Position numbers and translations under genes: made by a program
Assembly (NCBI GenBank): GCA_963556255.1
Contig: OY744605.1
Coordinates: 560,352-624,351, forward strand
DNA from: Allolobophora icterica
Lineage: Eukaryota > Annelida > Clitellata > Crassiclitellata > Lumbricidae
Length of the DNA stretch: 64,000 nucleotides
Direction: 5' to 3'
The notes under the pieces: generated by a model
Seen by the model: only the letters and a program-made list of their open reading frames with translations
What the model was told of the DNA's origin: nothing
Databases searched by the model: none
In this document: positions 27,830 to 64,000 of the stretch, in pieces
Numbering within the stretch: position 1 is the first letter of the stretch
Layout: each line of letters begins with the position of its first letter

Positions 27830-28585
27830 AAAAATTTACTCTATGAGCTATTACGGGGCTGTATCTGGAAAATTAGTCCTCTTCATCCGCAAAATCAGCA
27901 AACGTGACTCGAAATGCTATGGCATATATAGCGCTGGATGCAGATGGAAAGGCGCTGGAAAAGAAAACTAAGTAACTAACCTCATGTGACTCTCCAGAGA
28001 TTGTCGAAAGGCGTTGGTCAACCTCACGGATGAAATAAACCCTGTCCGAAGTGGCCCAGTGTTTCGAAGGAGATGGGCACGAAAAGGTGCGATGACAACC
28101 CTGAGTATTTCTCGGTTTTAGGCCCTACGTAATGGTAGCTTGTTCACCCGTTGTAATTATTACTTTAGTCATATAGGCCTAGTCGAAGATATTTCTTAGG
28201 GAAAAAACACGTTTTTATTATTAAGAACGTCGTGTGGCATAAAAACTTCCTAAAGCAATTTTATATGCACGTAAGAGATGAGAAACAGAATACGAGTTAA
28301 TTTCACGTTGAATCCGAATACAACTGTGCTTTACACCACACACTTTTCTGTATCTCGGCCTCCATTCTTCTCCTCTCTGAAATTCTGCACCTCTATACTT
28401 TATGGAGCACCAGCTCTTTGAAACGAACTCAGCGGCGGATTTAGCCATATGTTGTTTGTACGAAGGCGACCCTCTAGACCATACCCGTCATCGTGACCTG
28501 CCAGAACGGGCCTGACATGGCCGAGGTTTAGTTAAAGCCATATTAATAGTCATAGGCGCAATTTTCGACTGGGTACCGTGGCGAA
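27830..28585. other. No gene recognised
   Basis: This is non-repetitive sequence. A 75-codon minus-strand frame (28,221-28,448) has no recognisable domain. Confidence 0.4.
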
Positions 28586-28589
28586 ACGC

Positions 28590-29430
28590 CATGTCTCCTC
28601 GAATTTCCCTCTGCTGTCATACTGATGTCCCTCTGGATGTTCCCCTAGATGTTCCCATGGATGTCCCTCTGATGTCTCCTCCCCTCCCGCCGAGGCGTTT
28701 CCCTTTGAGGTTCATCGGCCGTTTCTTAGTTCTCAGTCCCCTCGCGTTGTCCCCCCTCTCCTCGTTCTGTCCCTCTGATGTTCCCTCCCCTCCCGACGAG
28801 GCGGTATCTCTTTGAAGTTCCTCGGCCGGTTCTGTCCCCTCTACTGTCACCTGATGTCCCCTCCCCCGCCGCCGAGGCGGTGTCTCTTCGAAGTTTGTCG
28901 GCCGTTTCTTAGTTCTCAGTCCCCCTTCATTTGTCCCCCTCTCTTCCTTCTGTCCCCCTGATGTCCCCATAATGTCCGCTCTGTCCCCCCCCGGGAGAGT
29001 ATATAAGGCGGACAGAAAAGACAGTCTAGAGCAGTGTGGTAGTTGAGAGCAGAGCAGAGCAGCTGAAAGTGGTAGTTGAGAGAGTCAAGAGCAGAAGTTC
29101 GACCTTGATCAGAGGCGATTGACTGAAGGGTGGTGCACGGTAGAAGCGTCAAATCTGAGTCGATTACGATCGTTGTTCCTGGTGCTCTGTTTAACTACGT
29201 CGCTGTGCTGAACTAATAAACTGTGAATCGTTCGACTGTCTGTTCGACTGAATCAAAGCCCTCTGATAGATCACGGAGGCCGCACGAAACGGGCATATCT
29301 TACCAAGGGTTCTCCGACACGCCATCCTGTGGTACTAGAATAATTAAGGAGCGAAAGGAGCAACTTATCCATGCCATCCTGTGAGCGGGGAAGAAAGAGA
29401 GAAGAGGGAATTTTCCGCTAATTTCAGCCA
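28590..29430 (+). repeat. 5' LTR with U3 tandem repeats
   Basis: U3 (about 28,620-28,985) contains three imperfect repeats with CCCGCCGAGGCG and CGGCCGTTTCTTAGTTCTC. TATATAAG lies at 29,000-29,007 and AATAAA at 29,215-29,220. The 5' boundary is uncertain because no second LTR is available for comparison. Confidence 0.65.
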
Positions 29431-29433
29431 CAC

Positions 29434-29450
29434 TGGTACCAGAAGTGGGG
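29434..29450 (+). other. Primer-binding site of the LTR element
   Basis: TGGTACCAGAAGTGGGG follows the LTR end and has the TGG start expected for pairing with a tRNA 3' CCA. Confidence 0.6.
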
Positions 29451-29513
29451 TGGTTAACAGTACATTGCTGCAGAACCAGTTCGAACCCGTTCCAGTCTAC
29501 GACCAACAACGAG

Positions 29514-30560
29514 ATGGAGGACAACACCGTCAGCTACACGATCCAGGACGTGGCCGACCCACCGGGAGACAGTTCAACGCCTGCCGCTGACCTCAATCGT
29601 AGCCGTCTACTGGAGAGCATCGACTTCGATGGACCGAGGCCGATGGAGACGAGCCGCCGTGAATAGACGAACGAGTCGACTTCTGTGCCAAAACTGCTGG
29701 AAACTGTCGGAGGCATGCTGGGATATCGACCGACGCCGATGAAGCTCGGCAAGTTCGATGGAACCGGGTTCTTGGAATCCTTCCTGGCGCAGTTCGAGGT
29801 GTGCGCTCACTAGGCCACAACAAGTGGACTGCCTCGGACATGGTCCACTTCCTGCGTTGTGCGTAAGACAAAGCCGCTACGCAGCTGCTTTGGGACTTCG
29901 GAGCCAACCAGGATGTGCCGTATGAAGAACTGGTTGAACGTCTGAGACAACGTTACGGCACCGAGGGGCAGGCAGAGACCTTTCCAGCGCAACTGTAATA
30001 TCGCCGGCAGCGAGCCGAGGAAATTCTGAGCGACCTGCTGCATGACATCCGAAGGCAAGTTGTGCTCGCCTACTCCGTACCGTCAAATGAAACTACGCAG
30101 GTCATTGCTCGAGATGCCTTCCTCGAAGCGATGAAGGATCGGGAACTCTCGCTCAAAGTGCGAGAACCAAAGACTCTACGTAGACGAAGCATATCGGGCG
30201 GCACTGCGTCTGGAGGAGTATCAACGGACAAGGGACCCTGACGATCGAAGGAGACAGCCGAACCGCGTCCGTGGAACCAAGGAGCAAGATGTGAGTGCCC
30301 AGCTTCAGTCGCAGCTGGACACATTCTTCACAGCGCAACAGAGAAGCAGAGAAAATGGCAGCCAGCGATGGAGAGCAAAATCGAACGACAACTCCGAGAG
30401 CTACGAGGGAGCACCACGACACCTGAGGAACCTGTCCGGAACATGAGAGGCAGCCAGGAGAGCCAGAGACGGGCGTTCACCTGCTACAACTGTGGCAGGT
30501 CCGGCCATATCGCACGTAATTGCAGACAGGCCCGACGATTCGACAGTCACCAGAACTAGA
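29514..30560 (+). pseudogene. gag: gag pseudogene of the LTR element
   Basis: It starts at ATG 29,514 (MEDNTVSYTIQDVADPPGDS) and is broken by a TAG at about 29,664 and later stops and shifts. Fragments such as PMKLGKFDGTGFLESFLAQF, YEELVERLRQRYGTEGQAE and LLHDIRR match the capsid region of Ty3/gypsy (Mag-like) Gag. The CCHC zinc knuckle CYNCGRSGHIARNC lies at about 30,482-30,523. Confidence 0.75.
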
Positions 30561-30595
30561 CCGCCGCGGCCGGAGAGCAGACGTCACCGGAGTCC

Positions 30596-30793
30596 ATGGC
30601 CGTGAATCATACGACGCGCCTGCGAACGCCAATTCCAAACAACAGCAACTCTATCTACATTCGGGGAACAATCAACGAACGACCGCAGATGTGTTTAATA
30701 GACACCGGATCTGAGGTAAGCCTGGCTCTGTTTGCCATTGTCGAGGGTTTAGAACTACGTCCTTGTTCCCGATTTCTGATGGCAGAACCCTGA
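30596..30793 (+). pseudogene. Retroviral-type aspartic protease fragment
   Basis: IRGTINERPQMCLIDTGSEV contains the DTG(S) active-site motif (30,692-30,715) of pepsin-like retroelement proteases. It ends at a TGA and the downstream pol is unrecognisable. Confidence 0.7.
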
Positions 30794-31054
30794 ATTGACC
30801 ACTCTCCGCGAACCAAGTTTCTCGAGATGCAGGCTTAAACCAATGTGCGTAATGTCCTCCAGATAACACGCACAGTCACCCTTGACATGATCCCCTGACA
30901 GCACAGGACTAGGGACGCGTTGGCCCAACACCGGATGTTTGCTGTTGTGGCCCCTTGATCTAGAATGACCTTCTTCCCTTACTTGGGGCCAAACTGGCTT
31001 CTCCTCATCGGCCTCTCGTTCCTTAAAGAGTTTTCTGTTTCCCCGGGGCTTCCA

Positions 31055-31130
31055 CGCTGAGAGCGCCTCTGAATAGTTATTCTGTGAGAGACGCTTTATA
31101 AATTCTCGGATACGATTGCCAGCCACAGAC
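31055..31130 (+). mobile_element. LINE/SINE 3'-tail fragment
   Basis: GAGCGCCTCTGAATAG followed by GCTTTATAAATTCTCGG resembles the ends at 13,785 and 51,650. Confidence 0.55.
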
Positions 31131-31404
31131 AGGCCTATGCTGTACACATATCCATCATCAAACTAGTACACATTTGGGTTGTTACGCATGACTCCAGAGT
31201 TTGTATAGGCCTACATCAAATTTCTAGTGCAGTCGGTCTCTAAACTTAAAGCACATAGAGATCCACTTTAGGCTAATTTGGATTTTCAACAAATTGCAAT
31301 TCTCTACATGTCGCTTTCGGATTGGCGATCCGAAAATTAATAAATGTAAATCTCAGAAATTTCTCAGCGCGACACAAAAGCCACGCCAGGAAGACCAGTA
31401 TATG

Positions 31405-32413
31405 CTATACCCCGTGATCAATCGAGTCAGTCGATCAAGTCGATCGAAACTCAGCCAAGTCGAGTCGGTTGAAAAATCGTCGACTCGATCGACTTGCAAG
31501 TGGAGTCGATCATATGTTTTGACAAGTCGAGTCGATCGTTGTTTCCTCGACTTGACTCGACTATGAAATATTTTCTTACTATTTTTTACGGTTACTTCAC
31601 AAAATGACCCACATGATGTGATGACGTAATTTGTAAACGCACAACTATCGTATTAACATGATTTGAAGTTCAGTGGAAACTATGAGCCTTTTGGTGATTT
31701 CGTATAGTGGAAGCTGCAGATACTTTTTTCACAGTTTTACGGTGAAAATGGAAAGATTAAGATGCATTAATAATGCGCTAGTTTCAGGAAATTTCAGCTT
31801 TATAGTCAGCATGATGTAAAAATAGTTATTATTTTTACATCATGGTAGTCTGTAACGACGATCTCAAAACTTTCGAATGTCTGTATGTTAGGACGAGACT
31901 GAATGCTCCGACTTTGGCCAAGAGCAGTGGCTCGGAAAGTGTTTAATACTTGCGTGAGGTTAGCTCACCTCAGGCAAAGTACAGACCTAAGATGGATAGA
32001 ATTATACATTATATGCGATATAACCAATATGAATATTTTGTCTTTTTTTACAATCAGTAGAAAAGTTTATTATACTTGGCCTACATATTTATGAAATGAA
32101 AGGCCTGTATAGCACAATAACTACTTTAGCAAGCATCAAATACAAAGCGCCAGCCAAAAGTTGTGTGAGCATGCTTCTGCCTCGGCGCTACAGAGCCAAA
32201 ATTTGTGTGAGCATTGGAACCTTTGGCGCCATGGCTCCCGGGCCCCTGGCCAAGAGATACAGTCCAAGTCGACAAAGTCGACCAAGTCGATCGTTTATTT
32301 GCCAAGTCGATCGAGTCGACAAGAGGTCGACTAGTCGACAAAGTCGATCGAGTCGATCGTCGGCCGAGCCAAGTCGATCGTAGCAGTTCGACTCGATCGA
32401 TCACGGGGTATAG
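31405..32413. mobile_element. TIR element with AAGTCGA subterminal arrays (6-bp TSD TATATG)
   Basis: CTATACCCCGTGATC at the left is matched inverted at the right. TATATG flanks both ends (31,399-31,404 and 32,414-32,419). Both subterminal zones (31,420-31,565 and 32,265-32,400) are dense in AAGTCGAxCGAGTCGA words. The centre is non-coding. The superfamily is unclear because a 6-bp duplication does not fit hAT or mariner. Confidence 0.75.
32149..32250. repeat. Dispersed repeat shared (inverted) with 61,785-61,890
   Basis: GCCAAAATTTGTGTGAGCAT, CTTTGGCGCCATGG and GGGCCC blocks recur in reverse at 61,785-61,890. It lies inside the element at 31,405-32,413. Confidence 0.65.
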
Positions 32414-32419
32414 TATATG

Positions 32420-32880
32420 CACCGTCGCAATATGAAATCAAATCTGCAACAACCAGGTTTGTTTGTCCAGTCCGGTGCCAGGTCAGAATCCGAGGAGGTC
32501 ACGCCGAGCAGACAGCAGAGGGTGCTACGGTGGAAATCGCTGATGATGGCGGTCGTGTGCTGGATTAGAATGAATAGCATAGGATAGCTTGAAATGGAAA
32601 GCAGCAGAGGAGAGTGCAAACGGAGGAGACGTGGCTTTGTGTGGTGTTGAGAAATTTCAGAAATTTACATTACATTAAATAGCAAGCATATCTAAACTAT
32701 AACAAAGCTCTTGTTCCACTACAACCGCACCGGGTCCAGAACTACTCGCGCGTGTCGTATACAGTTTCAAATATAATGAGAAAAATGTCGACTGTGCATG
32801 TACGTCGTGCTGAAAGCGCCTAATTAATTCACAAAGCACTATAGTGAAGCTGCAGAAGAATCTAAAACCGGTTTTCATCT
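32420..32880. other. Lectin gene 3' flank, no further gene
   Basis: This lies downstream of the minus-strand lectin stop codon. No canonical polyadenylation hexamer was found on the minus strand close to the stop. Confidence 0.4.
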
Positions 32881-58493
<25,613 letters not shown>

Positions 58494-58505
58494 CTGGACA
58501 TGCGC

Positions 58506-58656
<151 letters not shown>

Positions 58657-58889
58657 AACCTTGCAAGACTTCTCCGAAATAAATTTATCTGAAAGACAAA
58701 TAAAGATGAGTGCGTGCAGCGAAGTATATTTAGAGATGTCGTCGTTACATAGGTTCATGTTAAACGACGCCTTCGAATTCTGTGATCGTCTGTCTCCTCC
58801 TCTCTCTAGACCATCAGTTAGAGATGACCTCACTAGATGGCGCCAGACGAGCATCTCTAGATAAGTCCATCAAATCAAACCTGCAGTTG

Positions 58890-59120
58890 AATCAATGGGG
58901 CAGTTAAACCCGTGGGGCTGTTACATCCATAGAGGCAGTTAAACCCATGAGACAGTTAAATCCATGGGGCAGTTGAATCTATGGGACTTAAACCCGTGGA
59001 GCAGTTAAACCCACGGGGCAGTTAAACCCATGGGCAGTTAAACCCATGGGCAGTTAAACCCATGGGCAGTTAAACCCATGGGACAGTTAAATCCAGGGGA
59101 GTTAAATCCATGGTCAGTTA
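58890..59120. repeat. Minisatellite, CAGTTAAACCCATGGG-like units
   Basis: About 12 imperfect units of 15-20 bp carry the shared TTAAACCCATGGG word. It lies upstream of the lectin start. Confidence 0.85.
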
Positions 59121-59417
59121 CCATGGTTATTATAGGAGCTACACGTCGAGTTCTCTCTTCTTCAATCGGACGTTACATTTTATTCAAACCAGCGTAGTAA
59201 TGTAATTCTCCGAAATATCTAAGCGCCACATAAAACTGTGTTAATGAGACCAGCTTAAAGACCGGCGCTATATAAATCCAGGATCCGGAGAAGCGTTCGC
59301 TACTGTCCTACATAAGTCATGCAACGCAAAGTATTTATTTGTAATGCGAGGAAATTTATGTAGCGCCATTTAGAATAAATTCAATTTCGTTTACGCCGAA
59401 GCGAACGATGCTTACCC

Positions 59418-59530
59418 GTGAAGGTCGATGTCTGAGTTGCTGCTGCTGCTGGTGCTGAACTGACCAGCATCGGATGGATTCTGGATGCTGGCTTCCTTGC
59501 AAGTCTTCTTTGCCGAGCAGAATCTGCAGC
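59418..59530 (-). other. Possible upstream exon of the lectin gene
   Basis: The minus strand has an AAACAG acceptor-like site, an open stretch (KEDLQGSQHPESIRCWSVQH or, in another frame, KKTCKEASIQNPSDAGQF) and a strong donor GG|GTAAGC. Only the first frame is in phase with exon 1. It could also be untranslated. Confidence 0.2.
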
Positions 59531-59974
59531 TGTTTATGAGGATCAGTCCTCTGTATTTATTCTCAGACGGAGGCTACGTCGATGTCTTCGTATCTCATTA
59601 TCTGTCAGTCTGTCTGCCTACATGAATGTCTTCCTGCTTGTCTGTCTGTCTGTGCGTGTATCGATGTCTCTGTCGCTCTGTCGTTATACACATAAATTAA
59701 TAAATTAGCACGAATCGATTGGTCTGCGACTAGATCTCGATTCCACTTGGTGCCACTGCGGTTGTCTGCTAGAAGTGCCAGTGCCAAATGCGACAGGCTT
59801 TCATCTGTTCGCCTTCGTTATAAAATATTATGCTCAACAATCAAGCCAACAATCCCACATTCTGCTCTTGCAGCTATTCCCAATTCGATAATCGATAGCT
59901 ATCCTCTGATTTGCATTTCTATATGACCTATCTCCATAATTCTATATGTCTGTCTATTTGTATGTCTACCTGTC

Positions 59975-60420
59975 TATCCATCCATCCATCCACCCACCCA
60001 AATCCCATCACAACCCACCCAAACCCACCCACCCACCCACCCAAGACCCACCCACCCACCCAAGACCCACCCACCCACCCAATCCACACCCACCCACCCA
60101 CCGACTCCCCACCCACCAACCCATCCACCCAAATCCCCCACCCACCCACCCACCCAAGCACCCACCCACCCACCCACCCACCCACCCACCCACCCACCCA
60201 TCCATCCATCCATCCATCCATCCATCCACCCATCCATCCACCCAAACCCACCCAAACCCACCCACCCATACTCCCACCCACCCATACTCCCACCCACCCA
60301 CCCACCCTCCCACCCACCAAAACCGCCACCCACCCAGAACCCACCCACCCACCACCCTCCCTCCCACCCACTCACCTACCCACGCACCAACCCACCTACC
60401 CACCCACCCACCCATCTTCT
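59975..60420. repeat. (CCCA)n/(CCAT)n repeat
   Basis: About 440 bp of degenerate CCCACCCA and CCATCCAT. Strong C/G strand bias. The long frames on both strands (Pro/Thr/His-rich or Gly/Trp-rich) are artefacts. Confidence 0.95.
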
Positions 60421-60681
60421 AACTAGGAAGAGGAGCAAGAAGAAGAGAGCAAGCAAAGACGGAGCTCCGATTGAATTGATTGTTCTGACGTCAAAGCAAG
60501 ACCGCCATCTGGTTGGCGGCAAACGTTGACCTCCTCATCCTCCCCTCCCTCTCCCTGTCACCCGGACAATCGTCTCTCAACGTGGGTGGTCACTTTCTAT
60601 TCTGAAACCGCCAATTCGCCATATATGGTGGCATATGACGCATCTGACCTCGTGTCTTGCAAATGCCACTAGGAGGCCTGG

Positions 60682-61038
<357 letters not shown>

Positions 61039-61795
61039 TTTTACGGCCGAGGTGAAAAGAATCCATCAGGTTCTTAGAAACTCTCCCTTAGTACGTCCCC
61101 AAACTGGAGTTAGCTGTCCTCGTCCTCGGTGACTTGCGTAAACGTGCCTCTGAAAGCTGCTGCGTTGAATCGCTGCGTGCATATCGATAAGCGTTGAAAA
61201 AGGTGTCTGGTCTCCTGAGACGGTCGCCATGCGGCGTCCCAGCTCCAACAAGAACTCCCGGCCCGAACGGTTGATGGGACCCAACGACTCGATGGCCACC
61301 GGGATAAATTCGTGCGTTACGGGGAGTGACGAATATTTAGTGCATTTCCGGTCTGCTGCGTACTCTGCTGCCCCACCGGGCGCTGCTGACGTCAGGTGGA
61401 TATAGGAGGCTGCGCACGTGTGGACGGCTGTCGCATCCCAGGCGATGTATCTGCCCCTAGCCCAACATTAGCTTTCTCTTGCCGTCCGTGCGAAACAGAC
61501 CCGGCTGCTCTTTTGCGCTTGGAACCTCAGCCTTCATTAGGGCTCTCCAGATGACGTCATTCACTGCAAAATGACGCGCAGCTCTTCCCACTGACCGTCT
61601 ACAAACCAACCCGTGGTGCCCACCCGGATCAGCGATCTCTCCGCATTGGCATTGATGTGGTGCACAGAGGTCTAACCCTAAGCGGAGGCCAACCGCCACT
61701 CGTACTGCCTCATTGCTCAGGCCTAACCCGCAAGAGACCACCGGAATGGTAGAGAGCCAGTCTCCCGTATGCGGCGAGGACACTGCGTCAGGGGC
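61039..61795 (-). pseudogene. LINE copy G (minus, C-terminal domain only)
   Basis: The minus strand reads TGDWLSTIPVVSCGLGLSNE, CQCGEIADPGGHHGLVC and FRTDGKRK; after a deletion and shift it continues as YIAWDATAVHTCAASYIHLT, DRKCTKYSSL and AIESLGPINRSGREFLLELG. The RPD catalytic segment of the endonuclease has been deleted at about 61,460. It is more distant from A-F. Its 3' UTR (GTTTCTAAGAACCTGATGG) is followed by (TAA)n. Confidence 0.8.
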
Positions 61796-61890
61796 CCGGG
61801 AACCTATGGCGCCAAAGGCGTCGGTGCTCACACAAGTTTTGGCTCTATGGCGCCGAGGCAGACGCATGCTCACACAACTTTTTGGTCAGT
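61785..61890. repeat. Dispersed repeat shared (inverted) with 32,149-32,250
   Basis: GGGCCCGGGAACCTATGGCG, then GCTCACACAAGTTTTGGCTC, is the reverse of the other copy. It meets LINE copy G at about 61,796. Confidence 0.65.
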
Positions 61891-62305
61891 AATACAATAA
61901 AAAATATCATTTGTGTCCTAAATTGCAATAGTGATTAGATAAAATATGAGCGCCATTGTGAAACAGAGCCAAAACTTCAAACACGATGCGCTGATGGAAC
62001 CTACCGAAAGTTGAAAGCCGGCCAGTGTCAGGTCAGGAAGGGTCAGTAAGCTATAAGTGACTGCAAAGAGAAGCGTATACTGGAACCTTACTCTCTGTCT
62101 GAAAGCTGCAACAGGTGTTAGATGCTAAAGGAAGGTTTTCTCATAGTGACACACGCAATATATCATCCTACAAGGCTGATGCGAGAGTGGTTGGAATTTG
62201 GATATCCGATATAGAGATAAGAAACAGAACAATTAATTCTTAAGACAGCTGTAATGCATGTATACATGGAAGCCCGCACGTTGGGGCACTTGCCCCCTCC
62301 TGGAT
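61891..62305. other. No gene recognised
   Basis: The only notable item is a transposon-end-like GGGGCACTTGCCCCCTCC at 62,283-62,300, just before an AT tract. Confidence 0.4.
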
Positions 62306-62312
62306 TTTGAAT

Positions 62313-62343
<31 letters not shown>

Positions 62344-62372
62344 CATATTTATGTATATATATATATATTATA
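62306..62372. repeat. (TA)n microsatellite
   Basis: TA/TACATA repeats. Confidence 0.9.
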
Positions 62373-62567
62373 CACACAATTAAGTGTAATATAAGCGTAA
62401 ATAATGAAAATAAGTTACACCTACAGCTGGATGTAGTTGCCTACTACTTCTTAAAGCAGTGTTTAACATCTCATGGCAACGTCGGCCGCTGAACGTTCTT
62501 CAGTAGGCTAGGTCTAGACACACATCATTCATTAACAGAAAGTTTAGTTCGACATGTATCTACGTTA

Positions 62568-62708
<141 letters not shown>

Positions 62709-62709
62709 T

Positions 62710-63555
62710 ATATGCCTATGTAGGGAGATATTGTGACAGCGGAACATGAACAGAAAGTTGCATATCTATGAATATATGGCGTATACATCAGCGTATCATA
62801 TTTACAGCGATTAATTACTTTCAGACGGTGTCTCACGCTCCTTCCCATCCTAGCTCTCCCACGTCCCCAAACAAGCGCGCGACTTCGCCTCTGTAGGTCC
62901 AGAGGTTGTGTTAGACTGCAGATTTCCCAGGTCATGACCTAGCTGGACGGTCAGCGTGTTGTGGTATAGATGCCAGATGCTGTGGCTCTGTGTAAGTGTG
63001 CATTAGCTATCGTTTACAGGGCTGCTTTGTCTTAGGTCTGATGCAATTAAGGTTTCTCCACTAAGTGAGTGGAGCGATCTTGGGTCTGATGCGCTGAGTG
63101 ACCTGCGGTGCACAAGTGACCTGCAGTGCACAAATATTGAGATGGAGTCCTGTAGGATGCGGCCTTTACAGATGCATTAGATATAGGGCCTACCATACAG
63201 TCTGCAAATCAGTATACATGAAATATTTGTCAAAGTCGCATCCGAGTGCTCAGAGGTAGATTTCTCACGAAGTGTCTGTGCAACGTGTTCTTTCGGACAT
63301 TATTACTCGCTCGTGGCAGGATATTTTAACCGGTTTATTATAACCTTCACTATACGCTTGTCGCCAAACATTCATTACTCACTACATTTCAACATTTGTG
63401 ACCGGAGTTCGACACTTTCGTTCGTCGCCAAACTGCGCTCATCACTCGTCGTTGGACACCTTCGCAGCTTGATCGTGGAAGACCTTTGTCAGGCAGGTAG
63501 GCTAGACTCGCATACAAATAAATATTGACAAAGATCCAAGTTTGTATCAGTAGGC
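62710..63555. other. No gene recognised
   Basis: There is a short tandem pair (GTGACCTGCGGTGCACAA / GTGACCTGCAGTGCACAA at about 63,099-63,135). A 71-codon plus frame at 63,313 has no recognisable domain. Confidence 0.4.
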
Positions 63556-63559
63556 CTAC

Positions 63560-63712
63560 AGAGGCATAGAGCCCTGCGCCGACATCATAGTGTCGGCGGC
63601 GGCGCGCCGGTCATTTTGGGTCGGCGGCGGCGGCGCGCCGACGAACAAATAATCGGCGGCGGCGGCGCCCACGAAATGTCGGCGTCGGCGCGGCGCGGCG
63701 TGCCCTAGTCAG
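63560..63712. mobile_element. GC-rich CGGCGGCG element (possible short transposon)
   Basis: A sharply bounded GC-rich island of CGGCGGCGGCGCGCC words, with GAGCCCTGCGCCGAC at the left and GGCGTGCCCTAG at the right, roughly inverted. No clean TSD was found. Confidence 0.4.
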
Positions 63713-64000
63713 AAGCACGAGTCACTATGAGAGTTGAACAGCCGTTGGTCCTGTGACCAGCCAAGAGTTCTGAGAGCCAAGTTCTCTAAAGCCACTCCAT
63801 CACACTGATGCTCAACTACACACAAAGGGACTGAGAGAGAAGACACCTTCAGACATTTGCCTTACAAATATGAACATCCTTAATTACACTGTACATCTGC
63901 ATAGGTATTGGGAAATTGTTATCAGATGAAGCAACATGCATTTACATATTGCATGAATACACTTGCATATGCACTGATACAGTATACATGTAGGCCTACA
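63713..64000. other. No gene recognised at the right edge
   Basis: This is unannotated sequence that ends within a TAGGCCTA-containing stretch. Confidence 0.4.

Larger units (their letters stand above)
28590..31050 (+). mobile_element. Decayed Ty3/gypsy-type LTR retrotransposon (5' part)
   Basis: The order is 5' LTR, primer-binding site, gag and protease, all on the plus strand. Several stops and frameshifts break it. Reverse transcriptase, integrase and 3' LTR are not found; the element fades out at about 31,050, where a GAGCGCCTCTGAATAG LINE/SINE-type tail begins. Confidence 0.75.

Noticed and set aside
28617..28970. 117-codon minus-strand frame rich in GTSRGTS
   Set aside because: It lies antisense in the U3 tandem repeats of the LTR.
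59911..60426. Pro/Thr/His-rich and Gly/Trp-rich frames
   Set aside because: Translations of (CCCA)n on the two strands.

Overview
This is an animal (metazoan) nuclear window. Its genes are split by GT-AG introns and are buried in transposons, SINEs and microsatellites. The mix suggests a marine invertebrate: a ciliary CCDC78 orthologue, a two-domain ricin-type lectin, LINEs with a restriction-like endonuclease, tRNA-derived SINEs, many hAT-type MITEs and a recurrent TAGGCCTA octamer. I cannot fix the phylum.

Layout. 1-1,100: Tc1/mariner and hAT transposase remnants. 1,190-12,412 (+): thirteen in-phase exons of a CCDC78-like coiled-coil gene, with N-terminal exons missing or outside the window. 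A nearly complete LINE with an intact 3-kb reading frame sits in the intron after exon 7. 12,900-18,530: a nest of hAT-type MITEs with recognisable 8-bp target duplications, one inserted inside another. 18,740-21,690 (+): an unrecognised small gene with three tandem, diverged first exons, all with a phase-1 donor matching one shared terminal exon. 21,700-28,500: mostly non-coding, with MITEs, LINE tails and a striking multi-hairpin sequence at 25,980-26,090. 28,590-31,050 (+): decayed Ty3/gypsy-type element (5' LTR, PBS, gag, protease).

32,881-58,493 (-): a ricin-B-type lectin gene of four coding exons. Its first intron is about 23.8 kb and holds a 9.5-kb array of a 15-bp satellite with higher-order repeats (960 and 2,895 bp), then four LINE copies joined head to tail through (TAA)n tracts, one of them broken by a SINE and a 75-bp piggyBac-like MITE, then further transposons and long microsatellites. 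58,500-64,000: very long simple repeats, a minus-strand LINE remnant and sequence in which I see no gene.

Only three host genes are supported: the CCDC78 orthologue, the novel three-promoter gene and the lectin. They have no operon-like link. The most unusual observations are the satellite with its higher-order structure inside a functional intron, the LINE chain that seems to use its own (TAA)n tails as targets, the gene with three first exons, and the hairpin cluster whose loops are identical while their stems differ.
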